DNA of 17,627 nucleotides from JABMPX01 sp964649795 (GCA_964649795.1 CAZYQY010000012.1:1-17627); one strand, 5' to 3'; positions 1 to 7,578 are shown, counted from the stretch's first letter. The notes: generated by a model not told the origin, from the letters alone. Program-made: numbers and translations.

Positions 1-73
1 GCTGGGGAGGAGGGATTCGAACCCCCGAATGCAGGAACCAAAATCCTGTGCCTTACCACTTGGCTACTCCCCA
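1..73 (-). tRNA. tRNA-Gln (anticodon TTG)
   Basis: Read on the minus strand, the sequence folds as a tRNA. The acceptor arm is TGGGGAG pairing with CTCCCCA. The D stem is GCC/GGC around AAGTGGTAA. The anticodon arm is CAGGA-TTTTGGT-TCCTG, giving anticodon TTG for glutamine. The T arm contains the canonical GGTTCGAATCC loop region. The first pair is U-A, as is usual for bacterial tRNA-Gln. The discriminator base is G and is followed by C at the window edge, so an encoded CCA tail is possible but cannot be seen in full. The 5' end of the tRNA overlaps the last bases of dnaX by about ten bases, so the tRNA is probably cut out of the dnaX operon transcript. Confidence 0.95.
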
Positions 74-1161
74 ATACACTCAACTACAGCTAATTCTAAG
101 GGCAGTTGAGGAAAATCAGCTAATTTGACTTCATTGCTGGCTTGAATAAAAAGATGGATAATTTTAATCAAATCTGCTTGAGAGAATTTCTGACCCTGAT
201 TAATTATGATATCTAATTGTTCCTTAGTCAACTCAACAGCAACTAATTTAGACAAATCAGGATTAATTTTTAGAATAAGCATTTTCCTTAAATAATTTAC
301 TAATGATTTGGAAAATTGCGTTAAATCATAGCCTTGGGCAATAATTTGGTTAATATGAGAAATAGCAGCTCCATTATTCTTTTCTGCCAAATAATTTACT
401 AAATCCTGCGCTGCTTTAATATCAGTTACACCTAGAATAGTCTGAACTTCTTCTAGGGTAATTTCTTTGTCTTCAACAGACATAATTTGCCCAAGCAGGC
501 TTTCCCCATCTCTGATTGAACCATCTGCGTTTAAAGCAACCAATTCTATTGCTGATTTTTCTATTGATACTTTTTCCTGTTTGGCAATCCATGTTAACCG
601 TTCAACAATTTTATCCAAAGTTAATTTATGGAAATCAAACCTTTGACATCGGGAAATAATGGTCTGTGGAACTTTATGAATTTCCGTAGTAGCTAAGATA
701 AAAATAGCGTGGGCTGGCGGCTCTTCTAGTGTTTTAAGCAAAGCATTAAACGCTTCTTTTGTTAATTGATGGCATTCATCAATAATAAATACCTTGTAAT
801 TCAAACTATTAGGACTGAATTTAATTCCTTCGCGCAATTCTCTTATTTCATCAATCCCTCGATTAGAAGCCGCATCAATTTCAATTAAGTCCAAGGATTT
901 CCCTTGACTAATTTCCTCACAAGCAGGACATTTGTTGCATGGTTCAAAATCTTTATTTTTTCGTTCCAAGCAATTAATTGCTTTGGCTAATAAGCGAGCT
1001 ATGGTAGTTTTGCCTGTGCCTCTGGGTCCAGCGAATAAATATGCATGAGCCACTTTCCCCATAACCAAAGCATTAGTCAATGTTTTAACAATATGCTCTT
1101 GGCCAACTATTTCAGAAAATTTTTGAGGACGATATTTACGATACAAAACAAGGTTTCCCAT
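64..1161 (-). CDS. dnaX: DNA polymerase III gamma/tau subunit, short form
   Basis: Clamp-loader ATPase that opens and loads the beta sliding clamp at the replication fork. The AAA+ core is complete: Walker A GPRGTGKT (residues 45-52), the zinc-binding cysteines C64, C75, C78 and C81, Walker B FIIDEC (125-130), the SRC motif with the trans-acting arginine (170-172), and a sensor-2 region GSIRD (214-218) with R217. At 365 residues the protein ends after the clamp-loader oligomerisation domain, so it corresponds to gamma and lacks the tau extension that contacts helicase and polymerase core. I saw no slippery heptamer that would be needed to make two forms. The ATG at 1161 follows the GtrA gene by six bases. 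The last codons and the TAG stop (64-66) lie inside the 5' acceptor strand of the adjacent tRNA-Gln gene. Confidence 0.96.
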   Translation of the reverse strand: MGNLVLYRKYRPQKFSEIVGQEHIVKTLTNALVMGKVAHAYLFAGPRGTGKTTIARLLAKAINCLERKNKDFEPCNKCPACEEISQGKSLDLIEIDAASNRGIDEIRELREGIKFSPNSLNYKVFIIDECHQLTKEAFNALLKTLEEPPAHAIFILATTEIHKVPQTIISRCQRFDFHKLTLDKIVERLTWIAKQEKVSIEKSAIELVALNADGSIRDGESLLGQIMSVEDKEITLEEVQTILGVTDIKAAQDLVNYLAEKNNGAAISHINQIIAQGYDLTQFSKSLVNYLRKMLILKINPDLSKLVAVELTKEQLDIIINQGQKFSQADLIKIIHLFIQASNEVKLADFPQLPLELAVVECIGE

Positions 1162-1167
1162 AAAAAA

Positions 1168-1590
1168 TTATTTCTTCCTAAATACAATAAACTTATACCC
1201 GACAAAATTCCAGATAAGAGAAAGACCAGTAGCAACTACTTTGGCCAGATTGGCCCAAAGTTCTATGCTTATACCGAAAACTGGTGAAATAAATGTTGTT
1301 ATCCCATAAACAATGCCTGTATTAATAGCCAAGCCGATCAAGGTTACTATAATAAACTGGGAAAATTCACTAATTCCAGCTTTGTCTTTATCTTTGAATG
1401 TCCAGTGTTTATTCCAGAAATAACTGTTAATTACTGCCACAGAAAAAGATATTGCATTTAGCAGTAAAATCCATTTTCCTCCATAAATGCTTGTCTGCCA
1501 CATCAGCAAATTCAAAACACCAAAATCAATAGCTGTATTCATTGTGCCAATAATTATAAATCTGCTAAATTGAGCTATTAATTGTTTCAT
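1168..1590 (-). CDS. GtrA-family membrane protein
   Basis: A 140-residue integral membrane protein with four predicted helices (about 10-30, 42-58, 75-97 and 108-130). It carries two signatures of the GtrA/DPMS family: an aromatic-rich block after helix 2 (NSYFWNKHWTF, about 54-64) and a C-terminal block WNFVGYKFIVF. Family members are thought to flip or help transfer polyprenyl-phosphate-linked sugars across the membrane for cell-surface polysaccharide or glycoprotein synthesis. The substrate here is unknown. The gene sits eight bases after the Clp-like ATPase gene and six bases before dnaX, so it is cotranscribed with them. The GT39-like transferase at 7629-9437 could use a lipid-linked sugar handled by such a protein, but that link is only inferred from family knowledge. 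Confidence 0.88.
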   Translation of the reverse strand: MKQLIAQFSRFIIIGTMNTAIDFGVLNLLMWQTSIYGGKWILLLNAISFSVAVINSYFWNKHWTFKDKDKAGISEFSQFIIVTLIGLAINTGIVYGITTFISPVFGISIELWANLAKVVATGLSLIWNFVGYKFIVFRKK

Positions 1591-1598
1591 AAAAAAAA

Positions 1599-4136
1599 TT
1601 AAATAATTGGAGCTTTTTTAATTTCAAAAATTAAGCCCTTTTTCAAAATTAACTTATCGCGACGTTTAATTTTATCTTCTAAAAACAGCTTGGCCAAAGA
1701 ATTTTCTATTCTGTCCTGAATGACTCTCTTCAAAGGCCGAGCACCATACAAAGGATCATAACCTAATTGAGCTAATTCTTCAACTGCTTCTGGTTCTGCT
1801 TTGAATCCGACTCCCTTTTCTTCCAGCTTATTTTCAATCACTTTTAAGAATAATTTGGTGATTTCAACCATATTATCCATAGAAAGAGATCTGAATAAAA
1901 CAATTTTATCAAAACGGTTTAAGAATTCCGGTCTAAAGCTTTCTAATAAAATATTGTCTTTTAATTTTTGCTCAATTTCTTTGTAGTCAACTTCGCGTCT
2001 TATTTCCTCCTGTATAAATTGAGTCCCTGCATTAGAAGTGGCGATTAAAATAATATTGGTAAAATTAATCACTTCGCCGGAAACATCAGTTAATCTCCCG
2101 TCATCCATTACTTGCAAAAATAGATTCAAAATATCAGGATGGGCCTTTTCTATTTCATCAAGAAGTAAAAGAGAATACGGTTGGCGCTTAACTGCTTCTG
2201 TTAGATAACCTTTGTGTAATCCTTGCTCAGAACGCATACCGATTAAACGCCTTAATCCTCTTTTTTCCTGATATTCAGACATGTCCAAGCGAATCATTCT
2301 TTTCTCGCTGCCAAAATAAACTCGCGCCAATGATTTGGCTGATTCTGTCTTACCCACTCCAGTTGGCCCGATAAAAAGGAAATTGCAAATAGTTTTCTCT
2401 TTATCTTGAAGATTAATCCGGCTTCTTCTTAAAGCAGAGGCGATTGCCTTAACGCCTTGTTCCTGATTAATCACTCTTTTATGAATCAATTCTTCTATAT
2501 GAAGCAATTTCTCTTTTTCTGTCTCTTGAATCTTGCCTAATGGAATTTCTGTTTTCTTGGATATTAAATTAATAATATCGCTGCCTTTAACCATGCTATT
2601 AATGCCTTTTTCGCGCCTAATTGAATAAGCTGATTCAACTAATAAATCCATTGTCTTAGCTGGCAATGCTTTGCCGTAAAGATATTGATCGGCTAAATTA
2701 ACTGCTTGATCCAGAGCATCAGCTGAGAATAGAATTTTTAGATCGTGTTCAATAATAAAAATCTTAGTAATTAGAATACGCCAGACTGAATCTATTGACG
2801 GCAAAAATATTTTAACCTTGTTTAAAAGCCTGCCTAAAATCTGTCCTTCAATTTTAGAAGCAAAATTCTTTGTTGAAGCTGTGCCAATAAAATAAAACGC
2901 CTTATTATCTAATCCAGAAGCTAAAATTTCAGAAAAATCCAAACCGCTTGCCTGGCTTTTTAAGCTAACTAAATTATCAAGATTTTCAATGACTAAAATA
3001 ACATTGCCGGCTCTGCTAACTTCAAAAAGAATTCTCTTTAAATATTCTTCTCCTTTTTGCTGGACTTTGGACAAGCTCACTAAACTGCTCAAATCCAAAG
3101 AAACTAATCTTTTGTCCTGTAAAAATCTTGGCACATTTTCAGATACCATTAGCTGGGCAATCTTTTTTAAAACAGCTTTTTTGCCAACTTCGCTTTGGCC
3201 AACTAAAATTACTCCGGGGTTGCCAGTGCTAAAAAAATTAAAAACTTTTTCAATTTCTTTATCTCTGCCAATTACCATTTCAAAGCGGCCCTGTCTGGCC
3301 AAAAAAGTCATATCCTGGCTAACTCTATCAAGTAAGGGCGTTAAAGCAGCTGTCATAGCTCTGTTCAATTTGCCTTTTGGTTTAAATAGGCGTTTCCAAA
3401 AGAATTCTCTTTCCTGTTGTTTAATTATCTTTTCTAATTGGCTCCATTCAACAACTTTTTCAACTTCTTCCGGACTAATGCCAAACTCATCAAAAATTAT
3501 GCCAACCAAATTTTTCTCCTGGCTAATTGACCATAAAATATCTAGAGAATCAATTTGTTCTTTATCATGCTCTAAGCAAAGAAAATATGCTTTGTAAAAA
3601 ATCTCTTTGAAATCATTTGTTATTTTCGGTCCTAAAATATTCCTTTTTTTATCTGATTCTGAGAAAAAAGATGGACTGTTTAAAATCCTCTTGGTTTTTT
3701 CAATAACGAATTTTGGCTGACAATCTAAACGTTTTAATATCTTGTTAAAATTTCTTTCTTTTAAAAAACAAATAAAAAGATGAATTGGCCGCAAAAAACT
3801 ATATCCTTTTCGATAGCCAAGGAGCCAGGCCTTTTCCAATGACTTTTGCGCTGATTTGTCTAAGAATAAAGAAACATCTGTTTCTTTGCCTGCTTGAAAT
3901 GGTTTAATTTTATTTATTCTTTCTCCTTTTCTCTGCCAGAGATAAAAGATAAACATATCAATTAGCAAGGATAGATAAAATATCTCTGATGATTCAGTAA
4001 AGAAAAATAGAATAAAAATTCCGTAAACGCCAAATAAGGTCAAGCAAAATAAGATTAGCCAAAATAAAAGAGTTTTCAATCTCCTTTGAATAATCCTTAA
4101 GGCATTAAGGTTTGGTTCAAAAATAATATTTTCCAT
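1599..4136 (-). CDS. Membrane-anchored Clp-family AAA+ ATPase
   Basis: A double AAA+ protein of the ClpA/B/C type. In numbering from the possible TTG at 4220, two membrane helices lie at about 49-74 and 79-95. They are followed by a region resembling a divergent Clp N domain (about 120-260), ATPase domain D1 (about 315-560) and D2 (about 575-860). D2 is complete: Walker A GPTGVGKT (618-625), Walker B LLLLDE (684-689), sensor-1 TSN (728-730), arginine finger FLNRF (R769) and sensor-2 GARPLKR. D1 is degenerate: Walker A reads GQSEVGKK, without the Ser/Thr, and Walker B reads VILVIEN instead of ending in DE. D2 lacks the GYVG pore loop and any VGF/IGF ClpP-docking loop. I chose the ATG at 4136 (845 aa); the longer TTG start would overlap the upstream gene by more than 120 bases. 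It is probably an ATP-driven remodelling factor at the membrane. Confidence 0.88.
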   Translation of the reverse strand: MENIIFEPNLNALRIIQRRLKTLLFWLILFCLTLFGVYGIFILFFFTESSEIFYLSLLIDMFIFYLWQRKGERINKIKPFQAGKETDVSLFLDKSAQKSLEKAWLLGYRKGYSFLRPIHLFICFLKERNFNKILKRLDCQPKFVIEKTKRILNSPSFFSESDKKRNILGPKITNDFKEIFYKAYFLCLEHDKEQIDSLDILWSISQEKNLVGIIFDEFGISPEEVEKVVEWSQLEKIIKQQEREFFWKRLFKPKGKLNRAMTAALTPLLDRVSQDMTFLARQGRFEMVIGRDKEIEKVFNFFSTGNPGVILVGQSEVGKKAVLKKIAQLMVSENVPRFLQDKRLVSLDLSSLVSLSKVQQKGEEYLKRILFEVSRAGNVILVIENLDNLVSLKSQASGLDFSEILASGLDNKAFYFIGTASTKNFASKIEGQILGRLLNKVKIFLPSIDSVWRILITKIFIIEHDLKILFSADALDQAVNLADQYLYGKALPAKTMDLLVESAYSIRREKGINSMVKGSDIINLISKKTEIPLGKIQETEKEKLLHIEELIHKRVINQEQGVKAIASALRRSRINLQDKEKTICNFLFIGPTGVGKTESAKSLARVYFGSEKRMIRLDMSEYQEKRGLRRLIGMRSEQGLHKGYLTEAVKRQPYSLLLLDEIEKAHPDILNLFLQVMDDGRLTDVSGEVINFTNIILIATSNAGTQFIQEEIRREVDYKEIEQKLKDNILLESFRPEFLNRFDKIVLFRSLSMDNMVEITKLFLKVIENKLEEKGVGFKAEPEAVEELAQLGYDPLYGARPLKRVIQDRIENSLAKLFLEDKIKRRDKLILKKGLIFEIKKAPII

Positions 4137-4468
4137 ATAGCGAAAATTGGCAAAACTAGCCAAGCAAATAAAACGCAAAGCCATAAAACAACCCACAAAA
4201 ACATAAGTAATAATATCCAAATTAATTGGAAAAAACGTACAAACAAACTCAAAACATAAGCATCCCAGCCTTTCTGGCCATACATTGGCTTAAAAATATT
4301 TCTAATAAGAATTGACAAAGCCAGCGCCCGTGAGCCGTCTTTTACTCTTTTCCAGCAAAAAATAGCCGTTTTTTTCAAACCACGGCTATACCACCAAACT
4401 GGGAAATACAAAACCTCCAAAACAACATCCAAAAACAAATCTTTTATAAATAATCTGTAAACCGACAT
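4097..4468 (-). CDS. Small membrane protein upstream of Clp-like ATPase
   Basis: A 123-residue protein with a basic, aromatic N-terminal half (YFPVWWYSRGL at about 21-31 and RNIFKPMYGQKGWD at 56-69) followed by one long or two closely spaced hydrophobic helices (about 72-118). It starts at the ATG at 4468, two bases after the AbiEii toxin stop codon, and its 3' end overlaps the start of the Clp-like ATPase by about 40 bases. This suggests translational coupling and a physical partnership: an integral membrane adaptor or anchor for the ATPase. I do not know an assigned function. From memory, the KPMYGQ-type block preceding a membrane-linked Clp gene recurs in Patescibacteria, but I cannot verify this here. 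The unusual length of overlap and the membrane composition argue for a real gene rather than a chance reading frame. Confidence 0.72.
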   Translation of the reverse strand: MSVYRLFIKDLFLDVVLEVLYFPVWWYSRGLKKTAIFCWKRVKDGSRALALSILIRNIFKPMYGQKGWDAYVLSLFVRFFQLIWILLLMFLWVVLWLCVLFAWLVLPIFAIWKILFLNQTLMP

Positions 4469-4470
4469 TA

Positions 4471-5088
4471 TTATAAAAATATCTTTTTAATTTCTTTTTT
4501 AAAAAAATCTTTTAATAATTCCCTGCTGATTTTATCCTTTAAAAAAATAATTTTTTCGTCAGTAATATCGTCAAGATAAACCAACTGTTCCAAAAACAGA
4601 CGCGCGTTAAATTCATCTTTGTATTTTTTTTCAGATATTCTTATAATTTCGCCCAAATCAGAATAATTTTCAAAAACTGTATAATACAAATCAATATAAT
4701 CTTTATAAGATCCTCTTCTACCTATGGTATAGGCCTTGGACGAAGCTATTTCCTTAACATTCAATAATTTAATTTTCTGGCACTCAATAAAGTTAAAGAT
4801 TATTGGAAAAGGATATCTTAAAAAAGTTAATTTAACTTCATCGACAAAAACAGTTAGTTCGTCTGAATTGTTCACTGAAACAATAATTTTATTATCTTGA
4901 AAAGTTCTTTTTACTTTAGATAAAAAAGCTTTGGGAATTTCTTTATCGGAAAAAAAGTCAAAATCAATTGAAATACGATGACCTATCTGCAAAGTCAAGG
5001 CAGTGCCACCGGCCAAATAAAAATCATTAAAGTTGTTTAACTTCAAAAAAATATCTTTATTTTTTTTAGGTATTGCCTCTAAATGCAT
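4471..5088 (-). CDS. AbiEii/AbiGii-type nucleotidyltransferase toxin
   Basis: The likely toxin half of a type IV-like toxin-antitoxin or abortive-infection module. Characterised AbiEii/MenT proteins transfer nucleotides, in some cases onto tRNA acceptor ends. The 205-residue protein shows the family motifs in order: FYLAGGTAL (23-31), HR-S-D-D-F (H37, R38, D42, D44, F45), a central beta region, a lysine-containing KAYTIGRRGSYKD (118-130) and YIDLYY (131-136). D42 and D44 are the expected metal-binding pair. I start at the ATG at 5088 because MHLEA resembles the usual family N terminus; a TTG at 5103 is possible. The start lies inside the upstream DUF6922 gene (23-base overlap), typical of coupled antitoxin-toxin pairs. 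Its stop is two bases from the next gene, so the pair is fused to the Clp/GtrA/dnaX operon. Confidence 0.87.
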   Translation of the reverse strand: MHLEAIPKKNKDIFLKLNNFNDFYLAGGTALTLQIGHRISIDFDFFSDKEIPKAFLSKVKRTFQDNKIIVSVNNSDELTVFVDEVKLTFLRYPFPIIFNFIECQKIKLLNVKEIASSKAYTIGRRGSYKDYIDLYYTVFENYSDLGEIIRISEKKYKDEFNARLFLEQLVYLDDITDEKIIFLKDKISRELLKDFFKKEIKKIFL

Positions 5089-5356
5089 GATTAAATTTAT
5101 CAATAGAAAAAATAATAGAGACTAAAGGCGCAACTCTTGACCTTATTTCTGTAAAAGGAATTTTCATTAATATTTCTTTAACATTTTCCCTGCCATAATA
5201 TTTAATAAGCCACCGCCAATGTTTCAAATCCCCGTAATTAATCGCATTAATAATGATGGTTTTTTTATCTTTCTCAAGATCTATAGAATTAAAATCATAA
5301 GACCATAAGATTGGCTTAAAAAACAGAGGCAATCTTTTAATTCTATCTTTTCCCAT
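5066..5356 (-). CDS. DUF6922-like protein, putative antitoxin
   Basis: A 96-residue protein that resembles the DUF6922 family: an N-terminal FFKPILWSYDFNSID block (12-26), then a central GDLKHWRWLIKYYGRENVKEIL region (about 43-64). Members are often encoded directly upstream of AbiEii-type nucleotidyltransferases and act presumptively as their antitoxins. Here the gene precedes and overlaps the toxin gene, consistent with that role. The ATG at 5356 sits seven bases after an extended -10 promoter element, so the mRNA would begin at or one base before the start codon. No helix-turn-helix is obvious, so autoregulation is not supported by the sequence. The family assignment is from memory of the motif pattern and its context; a profile search would settle it. 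Confidence 0.72.
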   Translation of the reverse strand: MGKDRIKRLPLFFKPILWSYDFNSIDLEKDKKTIIINAINYGDLKHWRWLIKYYGRENVKEILMKIPFTEIRSRVAPLVSIIFSIDKFNHAFRGNT

Positions 5357-5357
5357 T

Positions 5358-5372
5358 ATTATAAGTATAGCA
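5358..5372 (-). promoter_or_regulatory. Extended -10 promoter, leaderless type
   Basis: On the minus strand TGCTATACT (5364-5372) is an extended -10 element. Counting seven bases from its last base places transcription start at 5357, one base before the DUF6922 ATG at 5356. A second perfect TATAAT lies at 5358-5363 with TTGATG 17 bases upstream, but a transcript from it would start inside the gene. No Shine-Dalgarno sequence is present. This is likely the main promoter of the whole run down to the tRNA. Confidence 0.5.
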
Positions 5373-5404
5373 TAAAATCACATCAAGCGCCATATCTTAA
5401 TTTA

Positions 5405-5431
5405 CAAAAAACTGCCTTCGTCTGAAAGCAG
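5405..5431 (-). terminator. Rho-independent terminator
   Basis: On the minus strand CTGCTTTC-AGAC-GAAGGCAG forms an eight-pair stem (one G-U pair) with a four-base loop (5412-5431), followed directly by six T residues. It lies about 105 bases after the stop of the 5537-5902 reading frame and upstream of the toxin-antitoxin promoter, separating the two transcription units. Confidence 0.75.
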
Positions 5432-5483
5432 AGGTAGTAATTATTGTTCTAACTCCAATATACTTAAATTTTAACAAAAAAGA

Positions 5484-5505
5484 AATAATCGCGCAATAAT
5501 CGCGC
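5484..5505. repeat. Two-copy 11-base tandem repeat with CGCGC
   Basis: AATAATCGCGC occurs twice in perfect tandem, followed by a partial third AAT. The CGCGC runs stand out in an otherwise AT-rich spacer between the 5537-5902 frame and the terminator. No function is evident; it may be a slippage product. Confidence 0.6.
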
Positions 5506-5536
5506 AATGTTTTAATAATAATATCTTTTAAAGTAT

Positions 5537-5902
5537 TTACTTATAAATAATATCTTTAATCTTATTGCCAATGTGAACTTCTCTCATTGTCGTTCCTTCT
5601 TTTGTTTTATATTTCCTTGTATCAAAAGTTTGATAATCTTTTTTAGGTTCGGAAGAAACGGGAATAGTAAAATCTGGAATAAGTCCATCTTTTTCATTAG
5701 TAATGTCTTTATGGCCAAACCAAAGAAATACTGACCCCTTCGTCTCTTTAATCGCTTGATTTGTTTCTAATTTATTCCCCTCTTTATCTACGATGTAGAT
5801 CTTATTCCCTTTCACTTGCGCATACTCTAATATTGTTTGGTTGTATTGAGCCTTGTTTTCGCCAAGTTTTCTTAATATGTTATCAGATGCATTTTTTAAC
5901 AC
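5537..5902 (-). CDS. Unrecognised protein, possibly remnant of larger gene
   Basis: A 121-residue reading frame starting at a GTG (5902) and rich in Lys, Asn and Thr. I do not recognise the family. There is no membrane helix or signal peptide; a beta-rich section NKIYIVDKEGNKLETN (33-48) and SVFLWFGHKD (57-66) are the most structured parts. Upstream of the GTG the same frame continues through SFWEW to a TAA at 5927-5929, and beyond that stop it continues into the fragment at 5927-6179. The frame may therefore be the 3' part of one larger gene broken by a stop codon and a frameshift rather than an independent gene. Transcription would end at the terminator at 5405-5431. Confidence 0.4.
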   Translation of the reverse strand: MLKNASDNILRKLGENKAQYNQTILEYAQVKGNKIYIVDKEGNKLETNQAIKETKGSVFLWFGHKDITNEKDGLIPDFTIPVSSEPKKDYQTFDTRKYKTKEGTTMREVHIGNKIKDIIYK

Positions 5903-5926
5903 CCATTCCCAAAATGATAAATTATT

Positions 5927-6179
5927 TTACTTCACTTCTACATCCGAATTTATTGGCGATTGGACTTCTGAAGAAGTAGATGATCTCCAGCGTTCAGCAA
6001 CTTCTTTGTCAACTAAACTTTTCTCGCAATTTATCAACTAAAGTGTCATGGAGTTCATCTAATACATAAGTATTGTCTAATTTCTTGGCCGCTTCAATAG
6101 CAAAATCTAATCCTTTTTCAAAAGCAAGCTCACAAAGCTTTTTAACCTGATTCTCACGGTCTATATGAATATTCGTCAA
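5927..6179 (-). pseudogene. Frameshifted fragment of an unrecognised helical protein
   Basis: On the minus strand a frame from about 6179 encodes a helical, Patescibacteria-like stretch (ENQVKKLCELAF, then LDNTYVLDELHDTLVDKLREK) and then stops at a TGA at 6009-6011. Removing one T from the TTT at about 6017-6021 restores the reading as DKLREKLVDKEVAERW and carries it on to the TAA at 5927-5929. There is no ATG, and the 5' end overlaps the last 26 bases of the lamin-tail gene. This looks like the decayed 3' end of a longer gene. I cannot name the family. The single indel lies in a T run, so a sequencing error is also possible. Confidence 0.5.
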
Positions 6180-7575
6180 CTGTTAATCCACTATTGTCTT
6201 TTAAGATAATTGTGTCACCGCTATCATCAAAAATATCAATTGACCTGCTAAGGAAAATACGCCATTGGCCCTCAAAAAAATCCGCGTCCCTATAATAGTC
6301 CTCATAACACTGGCTATAATTAAATTTATCATTCAAAAAACCAGTACATTGATTATCTATGCTAACCTCAAAGTTATCAGAATAATCCGGTATTTCACAA
6401 CTATCCAAATCTTCAATAAAGTCCTGACATGAGCTTTTTAAATGACTATATTCTGATTCTTCCAAATCAGGACAGTTTTCATCCAGAGAAGGATTGTATT
6501 GCGATAATTGATCTAAATATCCAGTACATTTATTAGTTCTGAAATTTTTTCCAATAGGGCTTAATCCAGCAGAGATAATAATTTCATCTCCATCGTCTAA
6601 TTCAATATTATAATTACTGCAGCTACAGGAAGAGCAAGTTAATTTTTTAACTGCCTGCGGGATAGTAATTGTCCCTGATTTTATCTCAATAGTCCATCCA
6701 GTAATATCAATTATCTCGTCTTCATTGTTTTCAAGAATAAGATAGTCATCTCTAAAATCGTCCTCTTCAGCAGAAACTTCTTCAATTTTAATTTTACCGT
6801 AATAAGAAGAAAGGCCCATATTAAAACTTCTATAGGCCGGACTAGGGTCGTAGTATCCTTGCTCATTTTTAGCCCGGACATAAAAAGTATATGCTCCGCC
6901 TTGTTCCAGGTCATAATCTTCTGTATAATCATCCCCCTGATTCTGCCATCTAGAATCCTCGTGAGTCAGAAACGTTTCAAATTCTAAATCGCTTGTTTCT
7001 CCTAATGGATTAATTCCTGAATACTTAAAAGTAATTTCTGATTTTTCTAAAACTTCTCCCTGGGTTGGCCCGCTAAGAATTGTTGTTTCTGGATATCTAT
7101 TGGACTCTGACAATGTAAGATTCTTGCCTAAATCAATATCATCTAAATCATCATCGTCAATATTAATAATGTATTTCCATCCAAAATTATTCCCTTCAAA
7201 AACTCTTGGACTTGGAATCCAGCGCTTCTTGCCTAATTCAATCAGATAAACCTTTGGGCCTGATCCTTTAATTAAAGAGCCCTCTGGATAATCATCGTTT
7301 TTCTCCCAATCTTCTTCTTGAAGATAACTGTTTATTGTAGAATCAAAATATGTTTTAATATTTCCCCATTTAAAATTAAAATGATTAAATGTTTCTATGT
7401 CAGGAATCCAATGCCTGACCCCGAGTTCCAAAACATATACTTCTGGACCGCTTCCTTTAATTAAATCAACTTTTGGCAAATAAACATTACTTGCCCAAGC
7501 ATTAAAAGCAATTCCTAAAATAATTAGGGGCAATAAAATAGAAAATGCGGTTTTTGAAATTTCTCCACAGGACAT
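6154..7575 (-). CDS. Secreted lamin-tail-domain protein with SGP-VY repeats
   Basis: A 473-residue exported protein. A signal peptide or N-terminal anchor covers about 8-28. Two tandem repeats follow, each beginning LIKGSGP and ending with a WIP motif (38-64 and 101-127; VYVLELGVRHWIP and VYLIELGKKRWIP). Next come a fibronectin-III-like segment (about 165-255) with TFYVRAKNEQG, and a lamin-tail-like (LTD) region (about 260-473) beginning KIKIEEV. The LTD is interrupted by a cysteine-rich insert; nine cysteines lie between 314 and 423, including CSSCSC, suggesting disulfides or metal binding outside the cell. Such proteins are presumed surface-attached and possibly adhesive. I start at the ATG at 7575, not at an upstream codon, because the promoter places transcription start exactly there and because the signal peptide then begins near the N terminus. 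Confidence 0.82.
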   Translation of the reverse strand: MSCGEISKTAFSILLPLIILGIAFNAWASNVYLPKVDLIKGSGPEVYVLELGVRHWIPDIETFNHFNFKWGNIKTYFDSTINSYLQEEDWEKNDDYPEGSLIKGSGPKVYLIELGKKRWIPSPRVFEGNNFGWKYIINIDDDDLDDIDLGKNLTLSESNRYPETTILSGPTQGEVLEKSEITFKYSGINPLGETSDLEFETFLTHEDSRWQNQGDDYTEDYDLEQGGAYTFYVRAKNEQGYYDPSPAYRSFNMGLSSYYGKIKIEEVSAEEDDFRDDYLILENNEDEIIDITGWTIEIKSGTITIPQAVKKLTCSSCSCSNYNIELDDGDEIIISAGLSPIGKNFRTNKCTGYLDQLSQYNPSLDENCPDLEESEYSHLKSSCQDFIEDLDSCEIPDYSDNFEVSIDNQCTGFLNDKFNYSQCYEDYYRDADFFEGQWRIFLSRSIDIFDDSGDTIILKDNSGLTVDEYSYRP

Positions 7576-7578
7576 ATA

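Noticed and set aside
64..1161. Programmed frameshift producing tau and gamma forms of DnaX
   Set aside because: No slippery A/T heptamer with a downstream hairpin was found, and there is no downstream tau-like coding region; the tRNA gene begins at once.
2989..3597. A 202-codon open frame on the plus strand
   Set aside because: It is wholly antisense to the conserved Clp-like ATPase gene, has no family features, and the minus-strand protein is clearly the coding one.
5484..5505. Start of a CRISPR array or iteron set
   Set aside because: Only two 11-base units in direct tandem with no spacers and no cas or rep gene in the window.
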